NCBI GenBank assembly: GCA_001899635.1
Contig: MKVQ01000018.1
Span: 93,369 to 157,368 of the forward strand
Direction of reading: 5' to 3'
Length of the DNA stretch: 64,000 bases
Origin: Myxococcales bacterium 68-20
GTDB lineage: Bacteria; Myxococcota_A; Polyangia; Polyangiales; Polyangiaceae
Shown here: one piece after another, positions 8,389-17,204 of the stretch
Layout of the letters: the number at the start of each line of letters is the position of its first letter
How positions within the stretch are numbered: position 1 is the stretch's first letter
Made by a program: the position numbers and the translations under genes
The notes under the pieces: generated by a model
What the model saw: only the letters and a program-made list of their open reading frames with translations
Database searches by the model: none
Told to the model about the DNA's origin: nothing

Positions 8389-10533
8389 TCACTGGTTGGC
8401 TGCGCCGCGGCCGAGGCGGAGCGAGCTCAGGACGACGGAGATCGAGCTCGTTGCCATCGCGATCGCGGCGATCACCGGCGTCACGAGGCCGGCGGAGGCC
8501 AGAGTGATCGCGACGACGTTGTAGGAGAGGGCCCAGCCGAGGTTCTGCTTCATCACGCGGCGCGTTCGGCGCGCGAGCTCGAGGGCCTCGACGACGTGGG
8601 AGATGCCTTCGGCGCGGATCGCGACGTGTGCGGCCCCGAGCGCGACGTCGGTCGCGCCGTGGGCCGCGATCCCGCAGTCGGCGGCGGCGATCGCCGGGCC
8701 GTCGTTGAGGCCGTCCCCGATGAAGGCGACGAAGCGGCCCTCGGCGCGCGCGGCTTCGATCATCGCGGCCTTCTCCTCCGGGTCGACACCCCCGCGGTAA
8801 GCCGTGATCCCGAGCTGCCGTGCGACGTCGGCAACGACCTCCTCGCGGTCGCCGCTCGCGATCGCGCAGGCGATGCCGCGGTGGCGGAGCGCGGCGATGG
8901 CCTCGGCCGCGTCGGGACGGAGCGCGTCGGCTACGAGGATCGTCCCGAGCCAACGTCCTGTGCTCGCCACGTGCACTGCGCTGCTCGACGGGGGCTCTGC
9001 GGCGATCACCGGGCGCGCGAGCTCGCTCACGAACGCGAGCGAGCCCACGCGGATCGTTCGGCCGTCCATGCCTCGCCACTCGATGCCTCTTCCCGGAAAC
9101 GTCCGCGCGGAGCCGTCGAGGGATCGTGGCGCCGGCGTCGATGCGCGGATCGCGCGCGCGAAGGGGTGCTCGCTTCCCTGTTCGGCGACGGCTGCCGCGG
9201 CGAGGAGCTCGTCGCGGGTGACGTCGGGCGCGGGAAGGACGTCCGTGACGACGGGAGCGCCGGTGGTGAGGGTTCCCGTCTTGTCGAACACGATCGCGTC
9301 GATTCGCGCGGCGCGCTCGATGGCGTCTCCGTCGCGGAAGAGGATCCCTCGTCGCGCAGCGCGCCCCGCGGCGACGAGGAGCGCCATCGGCGTCGCCAGA
9401 CCGAGCGCGCACGGGCAGGCGACGACCAGCACCGCGACCGCCCGCAAGAGCGCCACCGAGGTGCTCCCCGTCAGGGCGCGGTTCACGAGCGCCGTGAGCG
9501 CGGCGGTGATGAGCACGGCGACGGTGAGCCTCTCGGCGAAGCGATCGGCGAGCGCTTGCATCGGAGCGCGGCGGGAGAGCAGAACGTCGACGGCGCGCGC
9601 GATTCGATCGAGCGCGCGTGAACCGACGGCATTCGTGACCTCGAGGAGGAGGACGCCATCCTGGTTCAGCGTCCCGGCTTCGACGAGGTCACCGGGGACG
9701 ACCCGCAGCGGACGCGCTTCGCCGGTCAGCAGCGCTCGATCGACGTGCGACTCTCCGATCTCGATCCGTCCGTCGAGAGGAACGCGCTCGCCGGGGCGGA
9801 CACGGATCCGAGCGCCGGCGGATACCGTTCTCGCATCGACGTCCGTCTCGACGCCGCTGGGGTCGAGCAAGTGCGCCGTGGGGGGCGAGAGTGAGAGGAG
9901 CGAGCGCACCGCGTCGACGCCGCGCTTTCGCGCCGAGCGCTCGATCAGGCGGCCGAGCAGCAGGAACGTGACGATCGCGCCTGACGTGTCGAAGTAGACC
10001 TCGGACGAGCCGAGCGCGAGGACCACCACCGAATAGAGGAACGTCGCGAGCGCGCCGAGGGAGACGAGGAGGTCCATGCCCGGGGCGCGCTGGCGAAGCG
10101 AGCGCACCGCGCCGGCGAAGAACGGCGAGCCGCCGAACACGAGGGTCGGCAAGGTCAAGACGCCGGTCGCGAATGCGAGCCACCACCGCGCGCGGACGTC
10201 CGACGCCTCGACCGCGTCGACGTACAGGACGAGCGACGGGAGCATCGCGTTCATGCAGAAGAACGCCGACGCGGCGAGGCGAAGCCGAAGGCCGACCAGC
10301 TCGTCGTCCCCCCGGTCGCCGGCGCGTTCGCGTGCACGGTAGCCGAGCGCCTCCACCCGAGCCCTCGCCCGAGCGGCGTCGAAGAGGAGTGGATCCCACT
10401 GGAGTGACAGGGTCGCCGCCGCGTAGTTCACGCTCGCGGCGACGACGCCTTCCTCGCGTGCGAGCACCCGTTCGATACGTGCCGCGCAGCTCGCACACGA
10501 CATGCCCTCGACGGCGAACGTGGCGGAGTCCAC
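8389..10533 (-). CDS. Copper-type P1B ATPase (CcoI/CopA-like)
   Basis: The 714-residue protein has an N-terminal heavy-metal domain with GMSCASC (Cys13, Cys16). TM helices follow with the CPC ion site (ACPCALGLATP), then the phosphorylation motif DKTGTLTTG, the GDGLNDGPA hinge, and a last TM pair with MATSSISVVLSSLRL. This is the P1B-1 signature for Cu(I). In cbb3-oxidase clusters the corresponding protein is CcoI/FixI, which supplies copper for oxidase assembly by exporting it to the periplasm. It is the last gene of the leftward oxidase operon, 20 bases after the cytochrome c gene. The GTG at 10533 is used because the frame upstream overlaps the cytochrome gene and lacks domain sequence; the start is uncertain. 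Confidence 0.85.
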   Translation of the reverse strand: MDSATFAVEGMSCASCAARIERVLAREEGVVAASVNYAAATLSLQWDPLLFDAARARARVEALGYRARERAGDRGDDELVGLRLRLAASAFFCMNAMLPSLVLYVDAVEASDVRARWWLAFATGVLTLPTLVFGGSPFFAGAVRSLRQRAPGMDLLVSLGALATFLYSVVVLALGSSEVYFDTSGAIVTFLLLGRLIERSARKRGVDAVRSLLSLSPPTAHLLDPSGVETDVDARTVSAGARIRVRPGERVPLDGRIEIGESHVDRALLTGEARPLRVVPGDLVEAGTLNQDGVLLLEVTNAVGSRALDRIARAVDVLLSRRAPMQALADRFAERLTVAVLITAALTALVNRALTGSTSVALLRAVAVLVVACPCALGLATPMALLVAAGRAARRGILFRDGDAIERAARIDAIVFDKTGTLTTGAPVVTDVLPAPDVTRDELLAAAAVAEQGSEHPFARAIRASTPAPRSLDGSARTFPGRGIEWRGMDGRTIRVGSLAFVSELARPVIAAEPPSSSAVHVASTGRWLGTILVADALRPDAAEAIAALRHRGIACAIASGDREEVVADVARQLGITAYRGGVDPEEKAAMIEAARAEGRFVAFIGDGLNDGPAIAAADCGIAAHGATDVALGAAHVAIRAEGISHVVEALELARRTRRVMKQNLGWALSYNVVAITLASAGLVTPVIAAIAMATSSISVVLSSLRLGRGAANQ

Positions 10534-10553
10534 GGCGGAAGGGGCAGGCGACC

Positions 10554-11165
10554 TCAGGGCGCCGCTCGACGCGCCGCGGTCAGCTCGTCGCCTCCGTTCC
10601 ACGGCTCCGTTCTTCCGGCGAGCGAGGCGCGGACCGCGCGGACATCGTCGGCGGTGATCTCCGACGCCTGGTTCCCCCACGAGCTGCGCACGTGCGTCAG
10701 CACGGCGGCGACCTCCTCGTCACGCAGCGTGCGGAGCGGAGGCATCGAGTTGTTGTAGCGCTCGCCGTTCACCTCGATCGGCCCCTGGAGGCCGAGCAAT
10801 ACGATACGGATGGGCGTCTCCTTGTCCTCGAGCAGCCACGTCGAGCCGACGAGCGGCGGGAACGTCTTCGGTACTCCGAGCCCGGTAGGCTGATGGCAAG
10901 CCGCGCAGCTTGCCTGGAACACCGCTGGACCGCTCACCTCCGTGGAGGCTGCGACGATCTGCGGTGAGCGCTCGTCGCCCGCGAACGAGAAGTCATCGCC
11001 GCCGTGCCGGACGAGGTACGTGAAGCCGGACGCTCCGAACACCCCGAAGAGCACGAGGAAGAGCGCCGGGAGCGGGCCGCGCGATTCGACCGGCTCCGGA
11101 TTCTCGCGCTCGACCTGGGCCGAGACCGCGCTCTTCGCGCCGGGGGCATTTCGACGGGACGTCAT
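10554..11165 (-). CDS. Membrane-anchored monohaem cytochrome c of the oxidase cluster (CcoP-like)
   Basis: This 203-residue protein has a TM helix near residues 30-50 (ALFLVLFGVFGASGFTYLV) and one haem c site CAACH. A downstream MPP segment offers the axial Met. It occupies the place of CcoP in a cbb3 operon, but CcoP normally carries two haems c. Here a single haem and a shorter chain resemble the third subunit of reduced cbb3-type enzymes. Its ATG overlaps the stop of the CcoO gene as ATGA. It would pass electrons from soluble donors to the CcoN core. Assignment to a specific subunit is by context. Confidence 0.78.
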   Translation of the reverse strand: MTSRRNAPGAKSAVSAQVERENPEPVESRGPLPALFLVLFGVFGASGFTYLVRHGGDDFSFAGDERSPQIVAASTEVSGPAVFQASCAACHQPTGLGVPKTFPPLVGSTWLLEDKETPIRIVLLGLQGPIEVNGERYNNSMPPLRTLRDEEVAAVLTHVRSSWGNQASEITADDVRAVRASLAGRTEPWNGGDELTAARRAAP

Positions 11166-11785
11166 TGCGCCGCCCCGTTGTTCAGGTTCGCCTGCTCGGA
11201 CGTGTATTTCAGATATTGCGACGGATACGTGTGATCGAGGCCGACGAGATAGGCGATCAGCGCCACGGCGTCCGGCTTCGCAACCACGACCCCTTCCTTG
11301 GGGGCGAACTCGGGCGGCAGATCGACCTTCACGTCGTCGGGACCGAGCTCGCGCTTCACCTCGAAGAGGAACGGGAATGCGGGCATGAGGCTTCCGGGTA
11401 CGACCGCCCGCGGATTGTAGAGATGGGCGTAGTGCCAACCGGCGCTGGGCTGTCGCGCGCCGATGTTGAACAGATCGGGACCGGTGCGCATCGTCCCGAG
11501 CTGATGGGGGTAGTCGTAGACATAGTCCCCCGGCGTCGACGGGCGCCCCCAGCCGCGCTCCGAGTCGGGCGCGAACACGCGATCGGTGGGCTGTTGCGTG
11601 TGGCAGTAGACGCAGCCGAGCGAGACGTAGACGTCGCGCCCTCGGGCTTGTTCGACCGTGTACGGGGCCAGCCCCTCCTCGGGCTCGACCACCATGAACT
11701 GCACGTATGGCATCACCACGAGGATCATGGCGGTGACCAGCAAGACGCCGACGCTGCCGAAGATGAGCACGGACAGGCGGTTCAC
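11162..11785 (-). CDS. ccoO: Cytochrome c oxidase subunit II, cbb3 type (CcoO)
   Basis: A 207-residue protein with an N-terminal TM anchor (residues 5-30) and a haem c motif CVYCH at 58-62 in the typical CcoO context GRDVYVSLGCVYCHTQQ. It also has the RGWGRPSTPGDYVYDYPHQLG-type segment that binds the oxidase core and an SLMPAFPFL Met ligand. It carries electrons to CcoN in the periplasmic face of the oxidase. It starts with GTG at 11785, overlapping the CcoN stop, so translation is coupled. The family and role are clear from the haem context and neighbours. Confidence 0.9.
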   Translation of the reverse strand: MNRLSVLIFGSVGVLLVTAMILVVMPYVQFMVVEPEEGLAPYTVEQARGRDVYVSLGCVYCHTQQPTDRVFAPDSERGWGRPSTPGDYVYDYPHQLGTMRTGPDLFNIGARQPSAGWHYAHLYNPRAVVPGSLMPAFPFLFEVKRELGPDDVKVDLPPEFAPKEGVVVAKPDAVALIAYLVGLDHTYPSQYLKYTSEQANLNNGAAQ

Positions 11786-13428
11786 GACGCGACCTCCTTC
11801 GCGAGGGTGGGCGTTCTGCCGGCGAACGTGCGGACAGGCCCCCGTCCCGTCGTCATCGCCCAGGCGTGGTACGCGAAGACGAAGTGCCCGAGCGTCATGA
11901 GCACGCCGCCGACCGAGCGAGCGTGTAGATACGGGACCGTCACGTGAACGGAGTCGAGGAACGGCCTCGCCTTGTCGAGCAAGGCGAGCCCTTGGAGGAT
12001 TCCGCCGATCGAGAGCGCGCCGACGTAGACGATGAGTCCCCCGAGCGCGAGCCAGAAGTGGGCTCGAATCAGCTTCGGATACGGCCACTCGCGGTCGACG
12101 AGGCGCGGGAGCATGAAGTACACGGCGCCGAACAGCTCCATCGAGACGAAGCCATAGAGCCCCATGTGCGCGTGGCCGACGGTGAAGTGAGTGAAGTGGG
12201 TGATGCGATTCAGGGCTCGAATCGACTCCAGACACCCCTCGAACGACGTTGCCGTGTACATCAGCGCGCCGACCACGACGAAGCGAAGCGTCGGCGAGTG
12301 CTTCAGGGTTCCGAAGCGACCGCGCATGGTGACGTGGTGGTTGATCGCGACCGCGAGGACCGGGATCGCCATCATGACGCTGTGAACGATGGAGACGCCG
12401 ATCAACCAGGTCGGGACCGGCCCGCCGATCAGGTGGTGTGCACCGACCTGGCTGTAGAACAGGGCGAGGCTCCAGAAGCCGATCAGCGAGAGCCCGTAGG
12501 AGTAGATCGGCCGGCCGAGGACCTTCGGGATGAAGTAGTAGGCGATGGCGAGCCCCATCGGCGTGAGCCACAGACCGAGGACGTTGTGCGCGTACCACCA
12601 GTTGATCGTCGCGTGCTCGACGCCGAAGTGGACGCCGGGGAAGTTCGCCACGAAGAAGAGGATCGGGAACCAGCAGAACGCTGCGCCGAGGTACCAGGCC
12701 GAGACGTAGAGGTGAGCTACCTTCTTCGCGCGCAGCGTGAGGAGCAGCGGGACGCCGGCGAGCGCGCCGCCGATCACGAACAGCGCGTCGATCTGCCAGG
12801 GAAACTCGAGCCACTCGACGCCGTCGGTCCATCCGAAGGCGAGCGCGAGCAGCCCTGCGACCATTCCGATGTTCCAGACCACGACGCCGGCGATGGCGAA
12901 CCTCCCGCCGCGGAGCGGAGTGCGGACGAGCCTCGGCATCAACCAGAGCGCGACCGCGATGCCGCCCATCGAGGCGAACCCGTAGATCACCGCGTTCAGG
13001 TGTATCGGGCGGACGCGGCCGAAGGTGAGCGGCGCCGAGCCCGTGAGCCAGTCGGGGAACGTCATCTTCAACGACGACACGACCCCGTAGAGCGAGCCGA
13101 TCACGAGCCAGACGATGGCCGATCCGAGAAAGGCGAGAGCGGGCGTACGCGAGGAGCGATCGGCCTCCCGGCGCGCGAGGATGTCGTCTGCGGATCGATC
13201 GCCGTCGCTCGCAGTACGACCGTGCGCGCTCTCCGCCAGGGCGGCGACGTCGGACGCGGAGCCGGCCGGCTCCTCGACGGTCCCGATCTCGCCGGCGTCG
13301 AAGATCACGGTGGCGCCGGTCTTCTGCCAGGTGACGCGATTGCGCGTGATGGACCAGAGAAGGACGAGGAGGCCCGCCATCCCCACGAGGAACGTGAAGA
13401 GGACGAGCGAGAGGACTGCCGCGTTCAT
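11782..13428 (-). CDS. ccoN: cbb3-type cytochrome c oxidase subunit I (CcoN) with CcoS-like N-terminal segment
   Basis: This 548-residue protein is longer than usual CcoN (about 475). From about residue 95 it shows a 12-helix haem-copper oxidase. The haem-ligand His is in RPIHLNAVIYGF, and the CuB site is around WWYAHNVLG. The active-site Tyr region is IYSY, VGAHHL carries the two further CuB His, and HFTHFTVGHAHMGLYG carries the haem b3/b His. It reduces oxygen to water with high affinity in the inner membrane. The first 35 residues form an extra TM helix and short tail (LVLLWSITRNRVTW) resembling the assembly protein CcoS, joined by a roughly 55-residue acidic linker. ATGA overlaps exist at both ends of the gene. 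Confidence 0.92.
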   Translation of the reverse strand: MNAAVLSLVLFTFLVGMAGLLVLLWSITRNRVTWQKTGATVIFDAGEIGTVEEPAGSASDVAALAESAHGRTASDGDRSADDILARREADRSSRTPALAFLGSAIVWLVIGSLYGVVSSLKMTFPDWLTGSAPLTFGRVRPIHLNAVIYGFASMGGIAVALWLMPRLVRTPLRGGRFAIAGVVVWNIGMVAGLLALAFGWTDGVEWLEFPWQIDALFVIGGALAGVPLLLTLRAKKVAHLYVSAWYLGAAFCWFPILFFVANFPGVHFGVEHATINWWYAHNVLGLWLTPMGLAIAYYFIPKVLGRPIYSYGLSLIGFWSLALFYSQVGAHHLIGGPVPTWLIGVSIVHSVMMAIPVLAVAINHHVTMRGRFGTLKHSPTLRFVVVGALMYTATSFEGCLESIRALNRITHFTHFTVGHAHMGLYGFVSMELFGAVYFMLPRLVDREWPYPKLIRAHFWLALGGLIVYVGALSIGGILQGLALLDKARPFLDSVHVTVPYLHARSVGGVLMTLGHFVFAYHAWAMTTGRGPVRTFAGRTPTLAKEVAS

Positions 13429-13862
13429 GCCGAGTCCCGGGCAGCAGCGGATTCAGCGACGAGCTTGACGTCGATGTTCTCTCGCGTCGCGTTCGAATAC
13501 GGGCACACCGCGTGTGCGGCGTGCATCAGGGCGTAGCACTCTGCCGTCGGGAGGCCGGCGACACGACCGCGTAGCTCGATGCTGAGGACGTACTTCTCGT
13601 CGTCGGTCAGGTTCAACGAGACGAGCGCCCGCACCTCGAGATCCTCGAATGGCTTGCTCCAGAGGCGCGCGATCGAGCGCATCGTCGCCTCGAAGCTCGC
13701 TGCGTAGGCCGCGGCGAACAGCTGCTCGGGATTCGTCGCTCCACCCGTGCCGCCGGCCGCTTCGGGGCTACGGAGCTCCGAGCTCAGGAGCCCATCGTCC
13801 GAGGACACGGAACCTTCACGCCCGCCGCGCGCGAGCACGACCGCGGTGTAAACCGTCTTCAT
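13425..13862 (-). CDS. Ohr/OsmC-family protein lacking the peroxidatic cysteine
   Basis: The 145-residue protein aligns along its whole length with organic-hydroperoxide resistance proteins (MKTVYTA start, NPEQLFAA helix, VCPYSNATREN). In the family the first helix carries the peroxidatic Cys in AAGYxACF. Here that position is Ser56 (AAYAASF; codon AGC, one base from TGC). The second Cys (Cys120 in VCPYSNA) is kept. Classical peroxide reduction through a Cys pair is therefore doubtful. It is the first gene of the oxidase operon, overlapping CcoN by ATGA. A sigma-54-type promoter at 13877-13892 ends only a few bases before its ATG, and no Shine-Dalgarno is visible, so the message may be nearly leaderless. 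Confidence 0.85.
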   Translation of the reverse strand: MKTVYTAVVLARGGREGSVSSDDGLLSSELRSPEAAGGTGGATNPEQLFAAAYAASFEATMRSIARLWSKPFEDLEVRALVSLNLTDDEKYVLSIELRGRVAGLPTAECYALMHAAHAVCPYSNATRENIDVKLVAESAAARDSA

Positions 13863-13876
13863 CGCGCGGGCGCCTT

Positions 13877-13892
13877 TGCACTGTCGGTGCCA
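13877..13892 (-). promoter_or_regulatory. Sigma-54 (-24/-12) promoter of the oxidase operon
   Basis: Read leftward the sequence is TGGCACCGACAGTGCA, which matches TGGCACGN4TTGCA except at two positions, with exact GG-GC spacing. Transcription would start near 13866, about four bases before the ATG of the Ohr-like gene. The gene just upstream encodes a sigma-54 activator, which supports function. Confidence 0.6.
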
Positions 13893-13981
13893 CTGCGCGC
13901 CCCTTGAAATCAGGGCCTCGCCGCTTCGTTCGCCTGCCGAAACTTCGCGAGTCGGCGCCGGATTGTCGGCGCTCGCGAGCG

Positions 13982-15502
13982 TCAGAGACGGTACGTCTTC
14001 ATCTTGTACTGGAGCGTCGCGCGGCTCGTTCGGAGCAGACGCGCCGCTTCCGACTGATTGCCCTGCGCGCGGCGGAGAGCGTCGGCGACGAGCCCTCGCT
14101 CGTAGGCATCGACCCGCTCCTTGAGCGAAATGCTCGCCGAGTCGTCAGTCGCCTGCACCGGAGGGACCTCCTCGGTCGGGTTTCGCAGCTCGGGGAGATC
14201 TTCGAGGCTGATCCTCCTCCCGCGGGCGAGGATCGACGCTCGCTCGAGCACGTTCTGGAGCTCGCGCACGTTGCCCGGCCAGTCGTAGGCCTGGAGATAG
14301 GAGACGGCGTCTTCCTCGACTCCCTTCGGGTCGGACCCGAGACGGACCGCGAGCGTTCGGACGAGCGCGTCGATCAACGAAGGAATGTCCTCCCGCCGAT
14401 CTCGGAGAGGGGGGATCTGGATCGGAAAGACGTTCAGCCGAAAGAACAGATCCGCGCGGAAGCGATTCGCTCGAACCTCGGCAGCGAGGTCACGGTTGGT
14501 CGCCGCGACGACCCGCGCGTCGATGCGAATCGGATGCGTTCCGCCGACGCGCTCGACCTCGTGTTCCTGGAGCACACGCAGGAGCTTCGCCTGGGCTTCG
14601 AGCGGGAGCTCGCCGATCTCGTCGAGGAGCAGCGTTCCCCCGTGCGCCAGCTCGAAGCGGCCGAGCCGACGCTGCAAAGCACCGGTGAACGCGCCCTTCT
14701 CGTGCCCGAAGAGCTCGCTCTCGATGAGGGTGGGGGAGATCGCGGCGCAGTTCACCTTCACGAGCGGCTTGTTGCGACGCGGGCTCATCTCGTGGAGAGC
14801 GCGCGCAAAGAGCTCCTTCCCCGTCCCCGTCTCGCCCTGCAGGAGCACGGTGGACGCCGTCGGCGCCACACGCTCGAGCTCGCCGAGGACTCGGGTGAGC
14901 GCAGCGCTCTGGCCGACGATCCCGGAAGGTCGGCCGCCCTGGAGCTCCTCTTTCAGGTACGCGTTCTCGGCCTCGAGCCGATGCGACAGCTCGGTGACCT
15001 CCGCGAAGAGCTCTGCGTTCTTGATCGCCACGGAGGCGTGCGCGGCGAAGACGCCCAGCCGCTCGAACTCCGCATCGGTGAGCGGCCGGCGAGCGAACAT
15101 CGCAAGCACGCCGAGGACCTCGCTGTCGAAGACCAGGGGGTAGCCGCCGAAGGTCAGGAGCCCGTTCGCTCGGATCCACTCCTTGTCGACGAAGCGGGGG
15201 TCGCCGAGGAGCTCGTTGCTGCAGACCGGTGTACGCGAGGCCGCGATCTCTCCGATCTTCTGCTCGCCCACCGGAACGCGGCCGTGGGATCCGTCGAGGC
15301 GCTCCGACAAGCCGGTACTTGCGACGAGCTGCAAGAAATGCGGATCGCCCTTCCGTATCAGCCAGACGCGCGCCATGGCGGCCTCGAGATCGCGGACGAG
15401 CCCACGCGTGATCTCGCCGAGCACTTCGTCGAGGTCGAGCGTGCTCGCCATCTGGAGGCTGACTCGGCCGAGAGTCGCGTCGAGGCTCGCCACGTCCTTC
15501 AT
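13982..15502 (-). CDS. GAF-domain sigma-54-dependent transcriptional activator (NorR/FhlA-like)
   Basis: The 506-residue protein has a GAF sensor (residues about 20-175), an AAA+ domain with Walker A GETGTGKE, the intact sigma-54 contact loop GAFTGA, and Walker [15 protein letters not shown]-terminal Fis-type helix-turn-helix reads [19 protein letters not shown]. There is no receiver domain, so a ligand or redox signal sensed by GAF probably controls it. Start ATG 15502 is chosen because sequence upstream is unrelated Arg-rich and includes the divergent promoter region. It stands 120 bases upstream of, and on the same strand as, the oxidase operon with its sigma-54 promoter, and divergent from the hydroxylase gene. 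It is the likely regulator of both. Confidence 0.88.
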   Translation of the reverse strand: MKDVASLDATLGRVSLQMASTLDLDEVLGEITRGLVRDLEAAMARVWLIRKGDPHFLQLVASTGLSERLDGSHGRVPVGEQKIGEIAASRTPVCSNELLGDPRFVDKEWIRANGLLTFGGYPLVFDSEVLGVLAMFARRPLTDAEFERLGVFAAHASVAIKNAELFAEVTELSHRLEAENAYLKEELQGGRPSGIVGQSAALTRVLGELERVAPTASTVLLQGETGTGKELFARALHEMSPRRNKPLVKVNCAAISPTLIESELFGHEKGAFTGALQRRLGRFELAHGGTLLLDEIGELPLEAQAKLLRVLQEHEVERVGGTHPIRIDARVVAATNRDLAAEVRANRFRADLFFRLNVFPIQIPPLRDRREDIPSLIDALVRTLAVRLGSDPKGVEEDAVSYLQAYDWPGNVRELQNVLERASILARGRRISLEDLPELRNPTEEVPPVQATDDSASISLKERVDAYERGLVADALRRAQGNQSEAARLLRTSRATLQYKMKTYRL

Positions 15503-15644
15503 CCAGGGCGACTCTATAGCGCCGGCCGCCTTCGACGGGGAGCCCTCCAGAGGTCGGACGCTGAGCCGCCGAACTTCCAGCACTCGTGTGCCAATCTCTC
15601 GGCAGAGCTCCTCCACCGACGTTGCCTTTCCCGTCTGGCGTGCA

Positions 15645-15659
15645 TGGCGCCGATCGTGC
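15645..15659 (+). promoter_or_regulatory. Candidate sigma-54 promoter of the hydroxylase gene, copy 2
   Basis: TGGCGCCGATCGTGC has correctly spaced -24 GG and -12 GC elements and is identical to the copy at 1141. It lies 127 bases before the hydroxylase start, in the divergent region shared with a sigma-54 activator gene. The -12 part is embedded in an inverted repeat (ATCGTGC, ten bases, GCACGAT). Confidence 0.45.
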
Positions 15660-15785
15660 TTTCGGCCGCGCACGATGGAAGTCGACGAGCGCCGAAGGCG
15701 CGCCTCTGCGAGTGCTCGGGGCGCGCGCCCCCAATCGATCTGGGATGCCCCGACCAAACCCTCCCCGTTCGCGGGCTCGTGCCGG

Positions 15786-16394
15786 ATGTTCCAGTCCGAC
15801 CTCTTCGAGCGCTACTCACGCGTGCATCCGACGACGCCGTTCCTCTTCTGGGTCCCGGTCGTCTCGTTCGTCCTCTGGCGCAGCATCGGGCGCGGCGCTC
15901 CCGGTGCCCTCGGGATCTCCGGCGCCTTCCTCGCCGGAGCGCTCGCCTGGAGCTTGGCCGAGTACGTCCTTCATCGCTGGATCTTCCACTGGCACGAGGA
16001 CTCGCCGCGCGGCCGGAGGGTCCATTTCCTCCTTCATGGCGTGCACCACGACCATCCGAACGACAAGGGGCGCCTCGTCATGCCGCTCGGCATCAGCATC
16101 CCGCTCGGCGTCCTCTTCTACGCGCTCTACCGCTTCGGGATCGGCGTCGCGATCGGGGAACCCTTCTTCGCAGGATTCGTCGTCGGATACCTGCTCTACG
16201 ACGGGCTCCACTACGCGATCCATCACTTCGGGATGAGGAGCCGCCTCGGTCGGATGCTGAAGAAGCATCATATGGTGCACCACCACGTCGACCACGAGGG
16301 CGGCTTCGGGGTGTCGTCTCCGCTCTGGGACTACTTGCTGAGGACGATGCCGAAGACCAAGAAAAGTCGGGTGGAGCCCGAGGCGCACGCATGA
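15786..16394 (+). CDS. Fatty acid hydroxylase/sterol desaturase superfamily membrane protein
   Basis: This 202-residue protein has four hydrophobic segments and the His clusters of the di-iron hydroxylase superfamily: [27 protein letters not shown] and [10 protein letters not shown]. The spacing resembles fatty-acid 2-hydroxylases (FA2H/Scs7 type), which hydroxylate acyl chains of sphingolipids or ceramides at the membrane. Myxobacteria make sphingolipids, so such a role is plausible but inferred. The ATG at 15786 is the first after a divergent promoter region carrying a sigma-54-type site. It faces the LURP-one gene tail to tail 42 bases downstream. Confidence 0.85.
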   Translation: MFQSDLFERYSRVHPTTPFLFWVPVVSFVLWRSIGRGAPGALGISGAFLAGALAWSLAEYVLHRWIFHWHEDSPRGRRVHFLLHGVHHDHPNDKGRLVMPLGISIPLGVLFYALYRFGIGVAIGEPFFAGFVVGYLLYDGLHYAIHHFGMRSRLGRMLKKHHMVHHHVDHEGGFGVSSPLWDYLLRTMPKTKKSRVEPEAHA

Positions 16395-16436
16395 AGACGG
16401 CGTCGTTCGGGCTCCTCGGTCGCCGACGAGAGCGCC

Positions 16437-17042
16437 TCAGCGCTCCCGCATGATCTCACGCGTGAGTGCGAGCAGCGCGCAGGCGATCGCGAATCGCGGG
16501 TCCACGCCGCCCGGCACGAGCTGGAGCGTGAACTCCTTCGTGAAGAAGCGGAAGACCTGCTGCACGCGGGCGACCTCGCGGCCATTCACCTCCATGTGCC
16601 AGCGCCCGAGGAGGAGCGGCAGGAGGCGGCGGAGAAGAGCGTTCGAGTCCTCCTGGAACGTCCCGATGACCTGGTCTCCCGGTCCGAGCACCTCCCAGGT
16701 GTCACGCAGGATCGACTTCAGTCCCTTCGAGCGCACCGCCCCGATCGGCTGGTTCGTGTTCGCGTCGAACACGTCGGTCGTGATGTCGATGCCGAAGATC
16801 TGGCGCGCACCGATCGAGACGAGCGGCACCTGCATCGTGTCGTCGGTGAAGATGCTCCAGCGATCCTTGAGCGAGAAGACCTTGTGGCGGACGTAGAGGA
16901 CCTGGTTGCCGTTGGGATCGTAGACGCGGAACTCACGACCGAGGAACGTGAAGAACGGGCGCTTGACCGTGTACGTGCCGTGACCGAACGGGCCCGCGGC
17001 CATCGCGCTGCCCTGCGGGATCATCATCGGAGCGTTCTGCAT
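16437..17042 (-). CDS. LURP-one-related / scramblase-like (Tubby-fold) protein
   Basis: The 201-residue soluble protein shows the 12-stranded LURP-one/Tubby-like pattern. Short beta strands carry conserved turns (KRPFFTFLGREFRVYDPNGN, VRHKVFSLKDRWSIFTDD) and a hydrophobic C-terminal helix (FAIACALLALTREIM). Related bacterial proteins are annotated as phospholipid scramblase-like or LURP-one, with no firm biochemical function. The first 22 residues are low-complexity. It is monocistronic, with 162 bases of upstream space shared with no other gene start. Confidence 0.75.
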   Translation of the reverse strand: MQNAPMMIPQGSAMAAGPFGHGTYTVKRPFFTFLGREFRVYDPNGNQVLYVRHKVFSLKDRWSIFTDDTMQVPLVSIGARQIFGIDITTDVFDANTNQPIGAVRSKGLKSILRDTWEVLGPGDQVIGTFQEDSNALLRRLLPLLLGRWHMEVNGREVARVQQVFRFFTKEFTLQLVPGGVDPRFAIACALLALTREIMRER

Positions 17043-17204
17043 GACGGCGAGGCTACGCAGTCGAGCGGCTCGACGTCGAGCGCTTCTCGCGACCCCACTT
17101 CAGGGCCGGGGCCGACGACGTTCGCGAGAGTCGAGGTCCCGTGAAGGTGCCGGGGATTCGGCCGCGGCTACGATGCGCGCCAATGTGTGCTCGCGGCGGG
17201 GCGC

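Noticed and set aside
8150-9412. Alternative leftward frame over the end of the adaptor gene and the P-type ATPase gene
   Set aside because: Arg-rich with no motifs, while the ATPase frame on the same strand holds all P-type ATPase signatures.
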